Source: Streptomyces xylophagus (GTDB lineage Bacteria > Actinomycetota > Actinomycetes > Streptomycetales > Streptomycetaceae). Taken from it: a stretch of 64,000 bases of DNA. Within the stretch, counting starts at the first letter, position 1; each line of letters begins with the position of its first letter. Location: NCBI RefSeq assembly GCF_000716435.1, contig NZ_JNWO01000024.1:48924-112923 (forward strand), in the 5' to 3' direction. Both the position numbers and the translations under genes were made by a program. The notes beneath the pieces were generated by a model. It saw nothing but the letters and a program-made list of their open reading frames with translations, was not told where the DNA came from and did not search any database. This document shows, in pieces, positions 26,848 through 36,972 of this stretch.

Positions 26848-27086
26848 GGGTTCTCCTCTCGCACCCCCAACTCGCGGGGGTTGCCGGACAGGTAAGGGAG
26901 TTCGCGATTACGAACACGCTGCGTACACGTCTCGCGACCTCCCGTTTATACGGTAGGCAACAGAAGGAGGCGGCACCAGGAGAATGCGTACATACGGAAC
27001 TCTCAATGGGCCCACAATCGGCCATGAATGAACAAGGGGCGTCACGGGTCTTCCAGGGCGAATCGCGTCGACCCACGCCCGTCGAG

Positions 27087-27101
27087 TAGCGTTGCCCACC
27101 A
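27087..27101 (+). promoter_or_regulatory. -10 element of a probable leaderless nucS message
   Basis: TAGCGT (27087-27092) lies 8 bases before the ATG. The bases between are pyrimidine-rich, with no ribosome binding site. Confidence 0.4.
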
Positions 27102-27772
27102 TGCGTCTCGTCATTGCCCGGTGTTCCGTGGACTACGCGGGCCGGCTCACCGCCCACCTCCCCTCCGCCCCCCGTCTCATCCTGGTGAAGGCGGACGGCA
27201 GCGTCTCGATCCACGCGGACGACCGGGCCTACAAGCCCCTCAACTGGATGTCGCCGCCCTGCACGCTGAAGGAGGGTTCGGGCGACGACGAGGGCGTCTG
27301 GACCGTCATCAACAAGGCGGGCGAGAAGCTCATCATCACGATGGAGGAGATCCTCCACGACTCCTCGCACGAACTCGGCGTGGACCCCGGCCTGATCAAG
27401 GACGGCGTGGAAGCGCACCTCCAGGAGCTGCTCGCCGACCGCATCGACACCCTCGGCGAGGGCTACACACTCATCCGCCGCGAGTACATGACGGCCATCG
27501 GCCCGGTCGACATCCTGTGCCGGGACGGCGAGGGCCAGACCGTCGCGATCGAGATCAAGCGGCGCGGCGAGATCGACGGCGTGGAGCAACTCACGCGCTA
27601 TCTGGAGCTGTTGAACCGCGATCCCCATCTCGCCCCGGTCCGCGGCATCTTCGCCGCCCAGGAGATCAAGCCCCAGGCCCGCGTCCTCGCCACCGACCGC
27701 GGCATCGGCTGCACGGTCCTGGACTACAACGCCCTGCGCGGCATCGAGGACGACAAGCTGCGCCTGTTCTGA
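27101..27772 (+). CDS. nucS: NucS/EndoMS mismatch-specific endonuclease
   Basis: Endonuclease of 223 aa that carries out the non-canonical mismatch repair of actinobacteria, which lack MutS and MutL. The RecB-like catalytic core is visible as [11 protein letters not shown] followed by [17 protein letters not shown] (Asp, Glu, Lys). The C-terminus ends DDKLRLF, a sliding-clamp (beta subunit) binding motif. The ATG at 27101 gives the exact known length (223). The nearest -10 hexamer suggests a leaderless message. It ends at a two-way terminator. Confidence 0.95.
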   Translation: MRLVIARCSVDYAGRLTAHLPSAPRLILVKADGSVSIHADDRAYKPLNWMSPPCTLKEGSGDDEGVWTVINKAGEKLIITMEEILHDSSHELGVDPGLIKDGVEAHLQELLADRIDTLGEGYTLIRREYMTAIGPVDILCRDGEGQTVAIEIKRRGEIDGVEQLTRYLELLNRDPHLAPVRGIFAAQEIKPQARVLATDRGIGCTVLDYNALRGIEDDKLRLF

Positions 27773-27818
27773 ACACCCGTCGCCAGACACTGACTTCGCA
27801 CTGACTTCGACTACGCCG

Positions 27819-27854
27819 AAAAGGGCCGGTTCCGATCATCGGAGCCGGCCCTTT
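27819..27854. terminator. bidirectional terminator between nucS and the ATPase gene
   Basis: Inverted repeat AAAGGGCCGG-TTCCGATCATCGGAG-CCGGCCCTTT, with an inner TCCGATCATCGGA palindrome extending the stem, flanked by A and T runs. It separates two convergent genes. Confidence 0.85.
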
Positions 27855-27870
27855 CGTGTCGTACGGGGTG

Positions 27871-30393
27871 TCAGATCACGGCACCAGAAGCGCCGCTGCT
27901 CGCGGGCGCGGCGGAACTGGTGGTGTCGACGGGGGCGCTCGAGGAGGCTTCGCCGCTTGCCGAGGTCTGGGTGGACGGGGCGGTGGAGGTGTCCGTGGGC
28001 GGCGCGGTGGTCGGGTCGTCCGTGGGCCCGGTCGTGGTCGGGTCGTCCGTGGGCCCCGTCGTGGTCGGATCGTCCGTGGGCCCCGTCGTGGTCGGGTTGG
28101 TCGACGGCGGCTTGGTGGTAGGGGTGGACCTGGACGGTGTCGGTGACGTCCCGCCCCTCGTCCCGCTCGGGTTGTCCGAAGGCTGCCCGGTGCCGTCCGT
28201 CGGAGTCGGGTCGTCCGACGTGCCGTACGTCCCGTCCGGGCCCGGGTCGGTCGGGCTGCTGGTGGCCGTGCCGGTGTCGGTCTTGTCGCCCTTCTTCGCC
28301 GGGTCGGCGCCGAGGCTGTCGTCGTCGGTGCCCTGGCTGGCGGACGGGTTGACGCCGACCTTGTCGGACGGGTTGTCGGCGTTGTTGTTGGACGTCGCGC
28401 CGAGCGTGACGACCGTGCCGAGGACGGCGGCGAGCAGGACGCCCGCGCCGGCCGCGACGAGGTTGCGCCGGGCGTAACCGCGCAGCCCGCCCCGGGCCTT
28501 GTTGTGGGGCGTCGGGGTCGAGGCCTGGTGGGAGACGAGGGTGTACGTCTCGCTGGCCGGCTGGAGCGGCGGGAAGGGCGCCGGTATGCCGCCGGGCGGC
28601 GAGGCGGACTCCTCGTAGCGCGCGTCCGGCACTTCCTCGCCGGACGTGGAGACGAGGCCGAGCGTGATGCCGGAGCGGTCGGCGACCAGGGCGAGGGCAC
28701 GGCGGCCCGCGACGGTGCCGCGCTTGTCGGCGGCGGCCTCGCGCAGGCCGAGGGAGGTCTCCAGTTCGGCACGGGCCCGGTCGAGGTCGCCCTCGCAGAG
28801 CGCGAGGACGCCCAACTCGTGGTGGAAGTAGGCCTGTTCGCCCACGACCTCGGCGAGTACCGCGGCCTCGGCGCCGGAGCGCAGCGCCTGCTCCCAGGCG
28901 CTCCAGTGCAGTCCCGCGGCGAACGCGGGGGCCGCGGTGCGGGCCAGTTCGACGGTGGCGCTCTCCTCGCCCTCGCCGGGCGGTGTCGTCGCCGGTACCA
29001 GGGCGGAGAGGGCGGCGAGCAGGGCGTCCGCCTCGGCGCACACGCGCTCGGGTGTGACCGAGGGGTGTCCGGCCCACCAGGAGTAGTGCAGGGCGGCGAT
29101 GAGGGCGCCGGACTCGACGTCGTCGCCGTATCCGGCGGCCTCCAGCTGGGTCTGGACGCCGGCGGCGAGCCGGTAGCGGGAGCCGACCGGGGAGACCAGT
29201 CCGCAGCCCGCGAGTTCCCCGAGGGCGGCGTCCGCGTGGGTGTCGCCGACGAGTGCGGGCAGATGCGCCTGGTGCGGCACCTCGCCGCCGAGCGCGACGG
29301 CGAAGCGCAGGGTGGCGCGGGCCGAGGCGCTGAGCCGGGAGGCGAGCAGCGGGGCGGGCGCGGCGGCCTCCCCGAGGGACGGCAGGGGGACGGCGTCCTC
29401 CTCGTCGGCGTCGAGCGACGCGTCGAAGGGGGCGTCGACCGGGGGCGCGTCCTGGAAGACGCCGAACTCCTCGACGGCGCTGGTGCCGACGCGCAGTTCG
29501 TCGCGCTGGCGGAGCAGGGCGCCGGCCTGGACGAAGCGCAGGGGCAGGCCCTCGGACTCGAAGTAGAGGTCGCCCGCCCAGTTGGCCTCCTCCTCGGTGA
29601 GGACGCGGCCCACGGCGCGCTCCAGAACCTCCACGGCGCCGGGCCGGCCCAGGCCGCCGAGGAAGACCTCCTCGATCGCGGAGTCCGCGGACGGCGCCGG
29701 GACCTCCGGGGTCGCGGCGATCAGGAAGGCGCACTCGGGCGTCGCGTCGAGCAGCTCGTCGAGGGCGGCGGCGCCGAACTCGATGTCGTCGAGGACGACG
29801 ACCGCGCCGATCTCCCGCGTCAGCGCGAGCAGTTCCTCCCGGTCGGGCCGGTGCAGGGGCGCGTCGTAGACGGCGTGGAAGAGGTCGTACAGCAGGTCGG
29901 TCGCCGTGCGGTGGAAGCCGGTGAGGCGGATCACGCCGTCGGGGGCGAGGTCCAGGCAGTCCTCGGCGACGAGGTCGAGCAGGCTGGTGCGGCCCGAGCC
30001 CGAGGGGCCGGTGAGCCGTACGGAACGGCCGCGGGCGAGGAGTCGTACGAGACGCTCGCGCTCCTCCTGGCGTTCCAGGAGCGGCAGTTCGGGACGGTTC
30101 AGGCCGGGCGGGACCGGCGGTTTGGCCGCGCGGTCGGTCTCGGCGCGGTCGGCGGCGCTGCGCTTCGCGGGCCGGCCGGGGCGCTGCCCGGGCGGGCAGG
30201 CCTCGATCTCGCTGCCGTCAACGGGGTTGACGGTGAGCAGGAAGTCACCGGTGACCAACTGCACGGTGCGGGCGAGTGCCGGTGTGTGCTGGCCGAAGTC
30301 GGGTGTCAGGGGTTCCCGGGGCTGGCGCTGGGGCGACGCGGTGCCGTCGCCGTCATGGCCGTACTCCTCGGGTCCCCGGTCGATCGGGTCCAT
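27871..30393 (-). CDS. STAND-like ATP-binding protein with one membrane helix and Thr/Pro-rich outer tail
   Basis: Protein of 840 aa. An N-terminal region is followed by a P-loop NTPase domain with Walker A GPSGSGRTS (129-137) and Walker B VVVLDDIEF, then a mostly helical sensor-like region to about residue 600. One hydrophobic segment (about 645-664, AGAGVLLAAVLGTVVTLG) precedes a tail of about 175 residues of Ser/Thr/Pro/Gly/Asp, including three copies of TTTGPTDDP. Topology would put the ATPase inside and the tail outside the cell. Function unknown; the layout suggests a signalling ATPase attached to the cell wall region. A STAS gene lies upstream on the same strand. Confidence 0.75.
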   Translation of the reverse strand: MDPIDRGPEEYGHDGDGTASPQRQPREPLTPDFGQHTPALARTVQLVTGDFLLTVNPVDGSEIEACPPGQRPGRPAKRSAADRAETDRAAKPPVPPGLNRPELPLLERQEERERLVRLLARGRSVRLTGPSGSGRTSLLDLVAEDCLDLAPDGVIRLTGFHRTATDLLYDLFHAVYDAPLHRPDREELLALTREIGAVVVLDDIEFGAAALDELLDATPECAFLIAATPEVPAPSADSAIEEVFLGGLGRPGAVEVLERAVGRVLTEEEANWAGDLYFESEGLPLRFVQAGALLRQRDELRVGTSAVEEFGVFQDAPPVDAPFDASLDADEEDAVPLPSLGEAAAPAPLLASRLSASARATLRFAVALGGEVPHQAHLPALVGDTHADAALGELAGCGLVSPVGSRYRLAAGVQTQLEAAGYGDDVESGALIAALHYSWWAGHPSVTPERVCAEADALLAALSALVPATTPPGEGEESATVELARTAAPAFAAGLHWSAWEQALRSGAEAAVLAEVVGEQAYFHHELGVLALCEGDLDRARAELETSLGLREAAADKRGTVAGRRALALVADRSGITLGLVSTSGEEVPDARYEESASPPGGIPAPFPPLQPASETYTLVSHQASTPTPHNKARGGLRGYARRNLVAAGAGVLLAAVLGTVVTLGATSNNNADNPSDKVGVNPSASQGTDDDSLGADPAKKGDKTDTGTATSSPTDPGPDGTYGTSDDPTPTDGTGQPSDNPSGTRGGTSPTPSRSTPTTKPPSTNPTTTGPTDDPTTTGPTDDPTTTGPTDDPTTAPPTDTSTAPSTQTSASGEASSSAPVDTTSSAAPASSGASGAVI
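28000..28095 (-). repeat. 27-bp tandem coding repeat
   Basis: About three and a half units of a 27-base repeat (GTCGTGGTCGGGTCGTCCGT and following) encode the TTTGPTDDP peptides in the tail of the ATPase. Copy number is likely to vary between strains. Confidence 0.7.
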
Positions 30394-30611
30394 AGGTCCA
30401 AGCCCCCCAAAAGCGTCGTGTGCGGGTCGACAGGACCCAGGCCCCTCCCGGCCTTGTGCACACCGCGCTGTCGCTTCTGGTCCGGGCCCGCTGGAAGGGT
30501 TGTCATGCAGCGGGCGACCGAACCCTAAACCTTCGCACAGTATCTACGACAGGGCGGGGTACCGCGCCGTCCGAGACGTCACAGTCTCGTGAGGATTGTG
30601 CTCGGTGGACG

Positions 30612-30935
30612 TCACACCCTGGGAAGCGACTCCACCCCGATCCCGCCCTCGATGGCGAGGATGCGGTGCAGCCGGGTGGCCACCAGCAGGCGCTGCATCT
30701 GCGGCGGTACGTCGCGCAGCACCAGGCGGCGGCCGCAGCGGCCGGCCCGTCGATGGGCTCCCATGATGACGCCGAGGCCGGTGGCGTCCCAGGAATCGAG
30801 CTCGGACAGGTCCAGCACCAGATCGCCGACTCCGTCGTCGACGGCCGAGTGCAGGACCGTACGGGCGTCCGCCGCGCTGCGGACGTCGAGGCGGCCCCCG
30901 ACGACCAGCTCGACGTGGTCGCCCCTGATGTACAT
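30612..30935 (-). CDS. STAS-domain protein (anti-sigma factor antagonist-like)
   Basis: Single STAS domain of 107 aa, as in SpoIIAA-like anti-anti-sigma factors. The hallmark loop is LDSWDATGLGVIMG: the residue normally phosphorylated (Ser in DSSGLG) is Thr here, and the preceding position is Ala. Such proteins bind anti-sigma kinases in partner switching. No anti-sigma factor is next door; the large ATPase gene follows downstream with a 218 bp gap. Whether the Thr is phosphorylated is not known. Confidence 0.8.
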   Translation of the reverse strand: MYIRGDHVELVVGGRLDVRSAADARTVLHSAVDDGVGDLVLDLSELDSWDATGLGVIMGAHRRAGRCGRRLVLRDVPPQMQRLLVATRLHRILAIEGGIGVESLPRV

Positions 30936-31056
30936 ATGCGCTCCCCGTGAGTGCGGTGGCGTGCTCCGTAGTGGTCGGTTGATGCAGCCGATGCAAGCAC
31001 TGACTGCGTGAAGTGCCGAGAAGTTGCCGTCTGTGAGCGAACCGATACCGAATTCA

Positions 31057-31080
31057 CCCCTGCGTGTGATGGCGCAGGGG
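31057..31080 (-). terminator. hairpin after the hydroxyacyl-CoA dehydrogenase gene
   Basis: Stem CCCCTGCG / CGCAGGGG (31057-31064 and 31073-31080) 12 bp past the stop codon of the dehydrogenase gene, with an 8-base loop. No clear T-run. Confidence 0.5.
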
Positions 31081-31091
31081 GCTGTGCGGTT

Positions 31092-31940
31092 TCAGTGCTT
31101 GTAGAAGCCCTGCCCGCTCTTGCGGCCGATGTCACCGGCGTCCACCATTCGGCGCATCAGCTCCGGCGGGGCGAACTTCTCGTCCTGTGACTCGGTGTAG
31201 ATGTTGCTGGTCGCGTGCAGCAGGATGTCGACGCCGGTGAGGTCCGCCGTGGCCAGCGGGCCCATCGCGTGACCGAAGCCCAGCTTGCAGGCGAGGTCGA
31301 TGTCCTCGGCGGTGGCGACACCCGACTCGTACAGCTTCGCCGCCTCGACGACGAGCGCCGAGATGAGACGGGTCGTCACGAAGCCGGCCACGTCACGGTT
31401 GACGACGATGCAGGTCTTGCCGACGGATTCGGCGAACTCCCGCGCGGTGGCGAGGGTTTCGTCGCTCGTCTTGTAGCCGCGCACGAGTTCGCACAGCTGC
31501 ATCATCGGCACCGGTGAGAAGAAGTGCGCGCCCACCACGCGCTCCGGACGCTCCGTCACGGCCGCGATCTTCGTGATCGGGATGGCGGAGGTGTTGGAGG
31601 CGAGGACGGCGTCCTCCCGGGCGATCTTGTCCAGCGCGCGGAAGATCTCGTGCTTGACTTCCAGCTTCTCGAAGACGGCCTCGACGACGATGTCCGCGTC
31701 GCCGACGGCGTCCAGATCGGTGGTCGCGGTGATCCGGCCGAGGGCCGCGTCGGCGTCGTGCGCCTCCAACTTGCCCTTGCTCACGAACTTGTCGTACGAG
31801 GCCTTGATGCCGTCGGTGCCACGCTTCAGGGCTTCGTCGGTGACATCGCGCAGGACGACGTCCCAGCCCGCCTGCGCGGAGACCTGGGCGATACCGGAAC
31901 CCATGAGTCCGGCGCCGATGACGGCAAGCTTCCGTGCCAC
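31092..31940 (-). CDS. 3-hydroxybutyryl-CoA dehydrogenase
   Basis: NAD(P)-dependent enzyme of 282 aa converting acetoacetyl-CoA and 3-hydroxybutyryl-CoA. The N-terminal Rossmann motif is VIGAGLMGSGIAQV (GxGxxG). The catalytic His is in VGAHFFSPVPMMQL with the adjacent Asn/Ser segment SNTSAIPIT, and the C-terminal domain ends SGQGFYKH. Length matches short-chain FadB-like enzymes. It may feed the ethylmalonyl-CoA pathway or fatty acid oxidation; the thiolase at 11240 makes the preceding substrate, but the genes are not linked in an operon. Confidence 0.93.
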   Translation of the reverse strand: MARKLAVIGAGLMGSGIAQVSAQAGWDVVLRDVTDEALKRGTDGIKASYDKFVSKGKLEAHDADAALGRITATTDLDAVGDADIVVEAVFEKLEVKHEIFRALDKIAREDAVLASNTSAIPITKIAAVTERPERVVGAHFFSPVPMMQLCELVRGYKTSDETLATAREFAESVGKTCIVVNRDVAGFVTTRLISALVVEAAKLYESGVATAEDIDLACKLGFGHAMGPLATADLTGVDILLHATSNIYTESQDEKFAPPELMRRMVDAGDIGRKSGQGFYKH

Positions 31941-32100
31941 TGTGCGACTCCCCTTTGAAACGCTTACAGCGTGTGTCCGAATGCCTCTCGGCGGACACTA
32001 GCGAAGGTCCGGGCCTGTGTGACCGGTAAGTAACGCGCGTCACGTCTCATCTGACGGACATCACACCGGCACGGGTCATTCGACCGCCCGTACGGCCTAG

Positions 32101-32135
32101 TTGAGCACCGCCCGACCCTGACTACGCTGGCCACA
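32101..32135 (+). promoter_or_regulatory. leaderless promoter of the adenosyltransferase gene
   Basis: TTGAGC (32101-32106), 16 bp, TACGCT (32123-32128), then 6 bases to the ATG at 32135. No ribosome binding site intervenes. This is the clearest leaderless promoter in the window. Confidence 0.6.
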
Positions 32136-32707
32136 TGGTCAATCTGACGCGCATCTACACCAGGACCGGCGACCAGGGCACGACCGCCCTCGGCGACATG
32201 AGCCGGGTCGCCAAGACGGACGTCCGGATCTCGGCGTACGCCGACGCCAACGAGGCGAACGCGGCGATCGGCACGGCGATCGCACTGGGCGGCCTGGACG
32301 AGGAGATCGTCAAGGTCCTCGTCCGCGTCCAGAACGACCTCTTCGACGTGGGCGCGGATCTCTCGACACCGGTGGTCGAGAAGCCGGAGTTCCCGCCCCT
32401 GCGGGTCGAGCAGTTCTACATCGACAGGCTGGAGGCGGACTGCGACCACTTCAACGAGCGGTTGGAGAAGCTCCGTTCCTTCATCCTCCCGGGCGGCACA
32501 CCGGGCGCGGCCCTCCTCCACCAGGCGTGCACGGTCGTACGACGGGCCGAGCGCTCGACGTGGGCAGCCCTGGAGGTCCACGCGGAGGTGATGAACCCAC
32601 TGACGGCGACTTACCTCAACCGCCTCTCCGACCTGCTGTTCATCCTGGCCCGGACCGCCAACAAGGGGGTGGGGGACGTGTTGTGGGTGCCGGGGGGCGA
32701 GCGCTAG
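32135..32707 (+). CDS. PduO-type cob(I)alamin adenosyltransferase
   Basis: Cytoplasmic enzyme of 190 aa that adenosylates cob(I)alamin with ATP to make coenzyme B12. The family signature at the N-terminus is RIYTRTGDQGTTALGDMSRV (ATP binding); AYADANEANAAIG and the FNERLEKLRSFILPGG segment line the active site, and VRRAERS (Arg, Glu) is conserved. It supplies the cofactor needed by mutases such as the methylmalonyl-CoA mutase served by meaB. Its TAG stop overlaps the stop of the convergent M4-like gene in a CTAG. Confidence 0.93.
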   Translation: MVNLTRIYTRTGDQGTTALGDMSRVAKTDVRISAYADANEANAAIGTAIALGGLDEEIVKVLVRVQNDLFDVGADLSTPVVEKPEFPPLRVEQFYIDRLEADCDHFNERLEKLRSFILPGGTPGAALLHQACTVVRRAERSTWAALEVHAEVMNPLTATYLNRLSDLLFILARTANKGVGDVLWVPGGER

Positions 32708-34218
32708 CCGCCGACCGGCACGCCGACGGAGTCCCAGGCGTCGAGGACCGCGCGGTGCTCCTCACTGTTCTCGCCGTAGCGGGCGACCGCGGCGTGGGCG
32801 GTGCGCCGGGCCCAGTCCTCGAAGGTCGGGGCCTCCATGGCCTCGCCGGACGTGAGCGCGTCCCACCAGACGCGGCCCGCGCGCTCCCAGGCCTTGCCGC
32901 CGAGCACCGCGGCGAGCCGGTGGAAGGCGAGGCTGGGGATGCCGCTGTTGAGGTGGACTCCCTCGTTGTCCGTCCCGGTCTCCACGTAGTCGCGCATGTG
33001 GTCCGGCTGCGGGTCCTTGCCCATCAGGTCGTTGTCGTACGCCGTGCCCGGAGCCTCGAGCGAGCGCAGGGCCTGTCCGCCCAGCGAGGGTACGACCAGT
33101 CCGGCGCCCATCAGCCAGTCGGCCTCGGCCGCGCTCTGCCCCAGCTGGTACTGCTTGCCGAGCTGGGCGAGGACGTCGCGCAGCGAGATGTGCAGGGCCC
33201 CGCTCTGCCCGTAGAAGGTCCACGTCAGCTCGGGCAGCGCGGCCATCGCGGCCATCGCCTCGTACATCACCACCTCGACGCACTGGGTGAAGCGCCCGAA
33301 CCGCTCCTGGTCGCCGTCGCCGAACACCAGCAGTTCGCCGTTCCAGAACGCGTTGTTGTACGCCACGTCGTAGTGCACGACGGCGGCCAACGGTCCGCCG
33401 CCCCCGTCGATGGCGTCCCGCCCGAACACCTCCGACAGGAACGTGGACGCCAGGACCATCCCGTCGTAGGCCTCGTCCACCGCCGGATCGCCGGTCGGCG
33501 GCTGGCCGGTGTACCGCGCCGGCCGCAGCCGGTCGAGGATGTCGCCGCCCGCCGCGTCGAAGACGACATGGGCCACCGTCAGGTCCGCACCGCGCCGCAC
33601 CCGCAGCCTGCCGTCCCGCAGGGTCACCCCCGGCCCGCCCGTGAAGTCCAGCGCGAGGGCCTCCTCCCGCGTGAGCCGTTCCAACAGCGCCAGCGGCACC
33701 ACCCCGGACGTCACCGGAAGAGGGGCCGGGTACGCCTCGGTCCGCTGCCGGCGTCGCAGCCGCCGCGTCCAGGCCACGATCTGCTCCCGGGACACCTGCG
33801 CCATCGTGCCGATCTCCTCGATGGCGGCCGCGATCTGCTCCGCCTCCCCGGCCAGCCACTGGTCCCGGACGGCGGGCGAGAGGGTGTCGTCCGCCAGGAA
33901 GGGCAGCAGTTCCAGCGCCTCGTACCCGCCGTGCACGGTCTCGAACGCGCGCACGTCGCGCCGCCGGGCCAGCACCGAGCCCTGGGTGTCCCAGGCCGCG
34001 CGGGACAGGGTGGGTGCCACCCAGTGCCCGGTCTGCCGGAAGTACGCGACCGCCGCGCTGTCCCGGGTCAGCTCGGCGTAGATGAGCCGCGCCGCCGTCC
34101 GCAGCCGGTCCCGGCTCCGCAGCCAGGTCCCGCCCGCGGTGGCCAGCCCGCCGCCCGCCGTACCGATCAGCGCCGCCAGCAGAGTGCTGTCCATGGCCGC
34201 ATGGTCCTGGTCACCCAT
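32704..34218 (-). CDS. M4 (thermolysin-fold) metallopeptidase homologue lacking zinc ligands, with N-terminal membrane anchor
   Basis: Protein of about 504 aa. An N-terminal hydrophobic segment (LLAALIGTAGGGLATAGG) precedes about 140 residues of charged helices. The region from about residue 200 on clearly matches the protealysin/thermolysin fold: VFGRDAIDG, HYDVAYNNAFWNG, VFGDGD, GQSGALHISLRDV and DNEGVHLNSGIP. The zinc motif HExxH is replaced by YEAMA (33250-33264): the Glu remains but both His are lost, and the third ligand Glu of NExxSD is Ile. The downstream active-site His in GVHLNSG and its Asp are kept. It is probably not a zinc protease. The start is uncertain (ATG 34218 or 34191, or TTG 34230). 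No ordinary signal peptide cleavage site is evident. Confidence 0.75.
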   Translation of the reverse strand: MGDQDHAAMDSTLLAALIGTAGGGLATAGGTWLRSRDRLRTAARLIYAELTRDSAAVAYFRQTGHWVAPTLSRAAWDTQGSVLARRRDVRAFETVHGGYEALELLPFLADDTLSPAVRDQWLAGEAEQIAAAIEEIGTMAQVSREQIVAWTRRLRRRQRTEAYPAPLPVTSGVVPLALLERLTREEALALDFTGGPGVTLRDGRLRVRRGADLTVAHVVFDAAGGDILDRLRPARYTGQPPTGDPAVDEAYDGMVLASTFLSEVFGRDAIDGGGGPLAAVVHYDVAYNNAFWNGELLVFGDGDQERFGRFTQCVEVVMYEAMAAMAALPELTWTFYGQSGALHISLRDVLAQLGKQYQLGQSAAEADWLMGAGLVVPSLGGQALRSLEAPGTAYDNDLMGKDPQPDHMRDYVETGTDNEGVHLNSGIPSLAFHRLAAVLGGKAWERAGRVWWDALTSGEAMEAPTFEDWARRTAHAAVARYGENSEEHRAVLDAWDSVGVPVGG

Positions 34219-34539
34219 GGGTCCCGCCAAGTGCGCTTCGGGCGTATTTCTCCTCCGCCGCCGGGTCCAAACAGCCGTCCCGGCGCAGGAGTTGGGGGTT
34301 TAGCACACCAACACCAAAGTGGTCCAGACCTATTGACCCGTGGTCCAGACCTTTCTATTCTCGCGGCACTGTGGGTGCGAAGGCTCAGTCGCGCCCCACG
34401 TCATCCCCGACACCCCCGCCAAAGGCGCGCGACGGTGTCGAGAGGGCGAGCGCGCGGAGGCCCGAAGGGCTGAGCACGGTCGCACTCTCGACACCGGCTC
34501 CAGCGCGCCGGAGGCGTAAAACAAAGGAGGAGGCGCTCA

Positions 34540-34540
<1 letters not shown>
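34219..34540 (+). promoter_or_regulatory. chiC upstream region with long leader
   Basis: The 321-bp gap between the M4-like gene and chiC holds no gene. It contains the chiC promoter with two DasR-type sites (34320-34361) and then a leader of about 170 bases ending in AAAGGAGGAGGCG, a strong ribosome binding site. The chiS/chiR two-component genes that lie upstream of chiC in S. coelicolor are absent. Confidence 0.7.
34320..34361 (+). promoter_or_regulatory. chiC promoter with two direct-repeat operators (DasR-like)
   Basis: TGGTCCAGACCT occurs at 34320-34331 and again at 34341-34352, 21 bp apart (two helical turns). Such 12-bp direct repeats control Streptomyces chitinase genes and match the DasR responsive element. 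TTGACC (34333-34338) and TATTCT (34356-34361) are spaced by 17 bp, with one repeat just before the -35 and the other between -35 and -10. Confidence 0.9.
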
Positions 34541-36366
<1,826 letters not shown>

Positions 36367-36387
36367 GCGAGTTACCCACAACAAGAA

Positions 36388-36834
36388 CTAGGCGACGTTG
36401 ACGCGCTGACCGGGCGGGGCTGCTTCCAGCCACGCGAGAAATCCGGTCAGCGCGTCTTCGCTCATGGCCAGTTCGAGACGTGTGCCCCGGTGCAGGCAGG
36501 TCAGGATGATCGCGTCGGAGAGCAGGGCGAGTTCCTCCTCGCCCTCGGGGAGACGGCGGCCGGCGACCTCGATCGCGGAGCGTTCCAGGGTGCGGCGCGG
36601 GCGGTAGGCGTAGGAGAAGACGCGGTACCACTCGATACGGTCGCTGTTGTAGCGGGCGACGCCGTAGCTCCAGCCCTTGCCGTTGGTGTCGGGTTTCTCC
36701 GGGACGTCCCAGCGCAGGGAACAGTCGAAGGTGCCGCCGGAGCGCTGGATGAGTCTGCGGCGCAGGCCGAAGACGAACAGCCCCACCACTACCAGGGCCA
36801 CAACAATTCCGCACACAGTCAGAGCGAGGACCAT
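36388..36834 (-). CDS. DUF2550 membrane protein
   Basis: Protein of about 148 aa with one N-terminal membrane helix (VLALTVCGIVVALVVVGLFV) and a cytoplasmic domain beginning RSGGTFDCSLRWDVPEKP. DUF2550 genes lie next to atpC in many actinobacteria, as here. The ATG at 36834 has AGGAGG about 9 bp upstream; a GTG 6 bp earlier is possible. It is the last gene after the atp operon, separated from it by a strong terminator. Function unknown. Confidence 0.8.
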   Translation of the reverse strand: MVLALTVCGIVVALVVVGLFVFGLRRRLIQRSGGTFDCSLRWDVPEKPDTNGKGWSYGVARYNSDRIEWYRVFSYAYRPRRTLERSAIEVAGRRLPEGEEELALLSDAIILTCLHRGTRLELAMSEDALTGFLAWLEAAPPGQRVNVA

Positions 36835-36880
36835 CGACACCGACCTCCTCGTCTCCTAGGTAAAACAGGTAACGGAACGG

Positions 36881-36947
36881 AAAAAACACCCACATTCGCC
36901 TCAGCCGCGGCTGGGGCCGGATTCCTCCGGTCCCAGCCGCGGCTGAG
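36881..36947 (-). terminator. atp operon terminator
   Basis: Perfect 16-bp stem CTCAGCCGCGGCTGGG / CCCAGCCGCGGCTGAG (36900-36915 and 36932-36947) with an inner CCGGA/TCCGG stem, followed on the minus strand after a short gap by a run of six T. It lies just after atpC. Confidence 0.9.
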
Positions 36948-36972
36948 TCACGTCATCGCGTCGAAGCTGGGT

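Noticed and set aside
26900..26915. GTTCGCGATTACGAAC between the SCO5389-family gene and nucS considered as a LexA/SOS box
   Set aside because: The actinobacterial SOS box has GAAC-N4-GTTC; the half-sites here are in the opposite order and spacing.
28000..28095. Regular repeats resembling a CRISPR array
   Set aside because: The repeats are contiguous 27-bp units without spacers and lie in frame inside a coding region.
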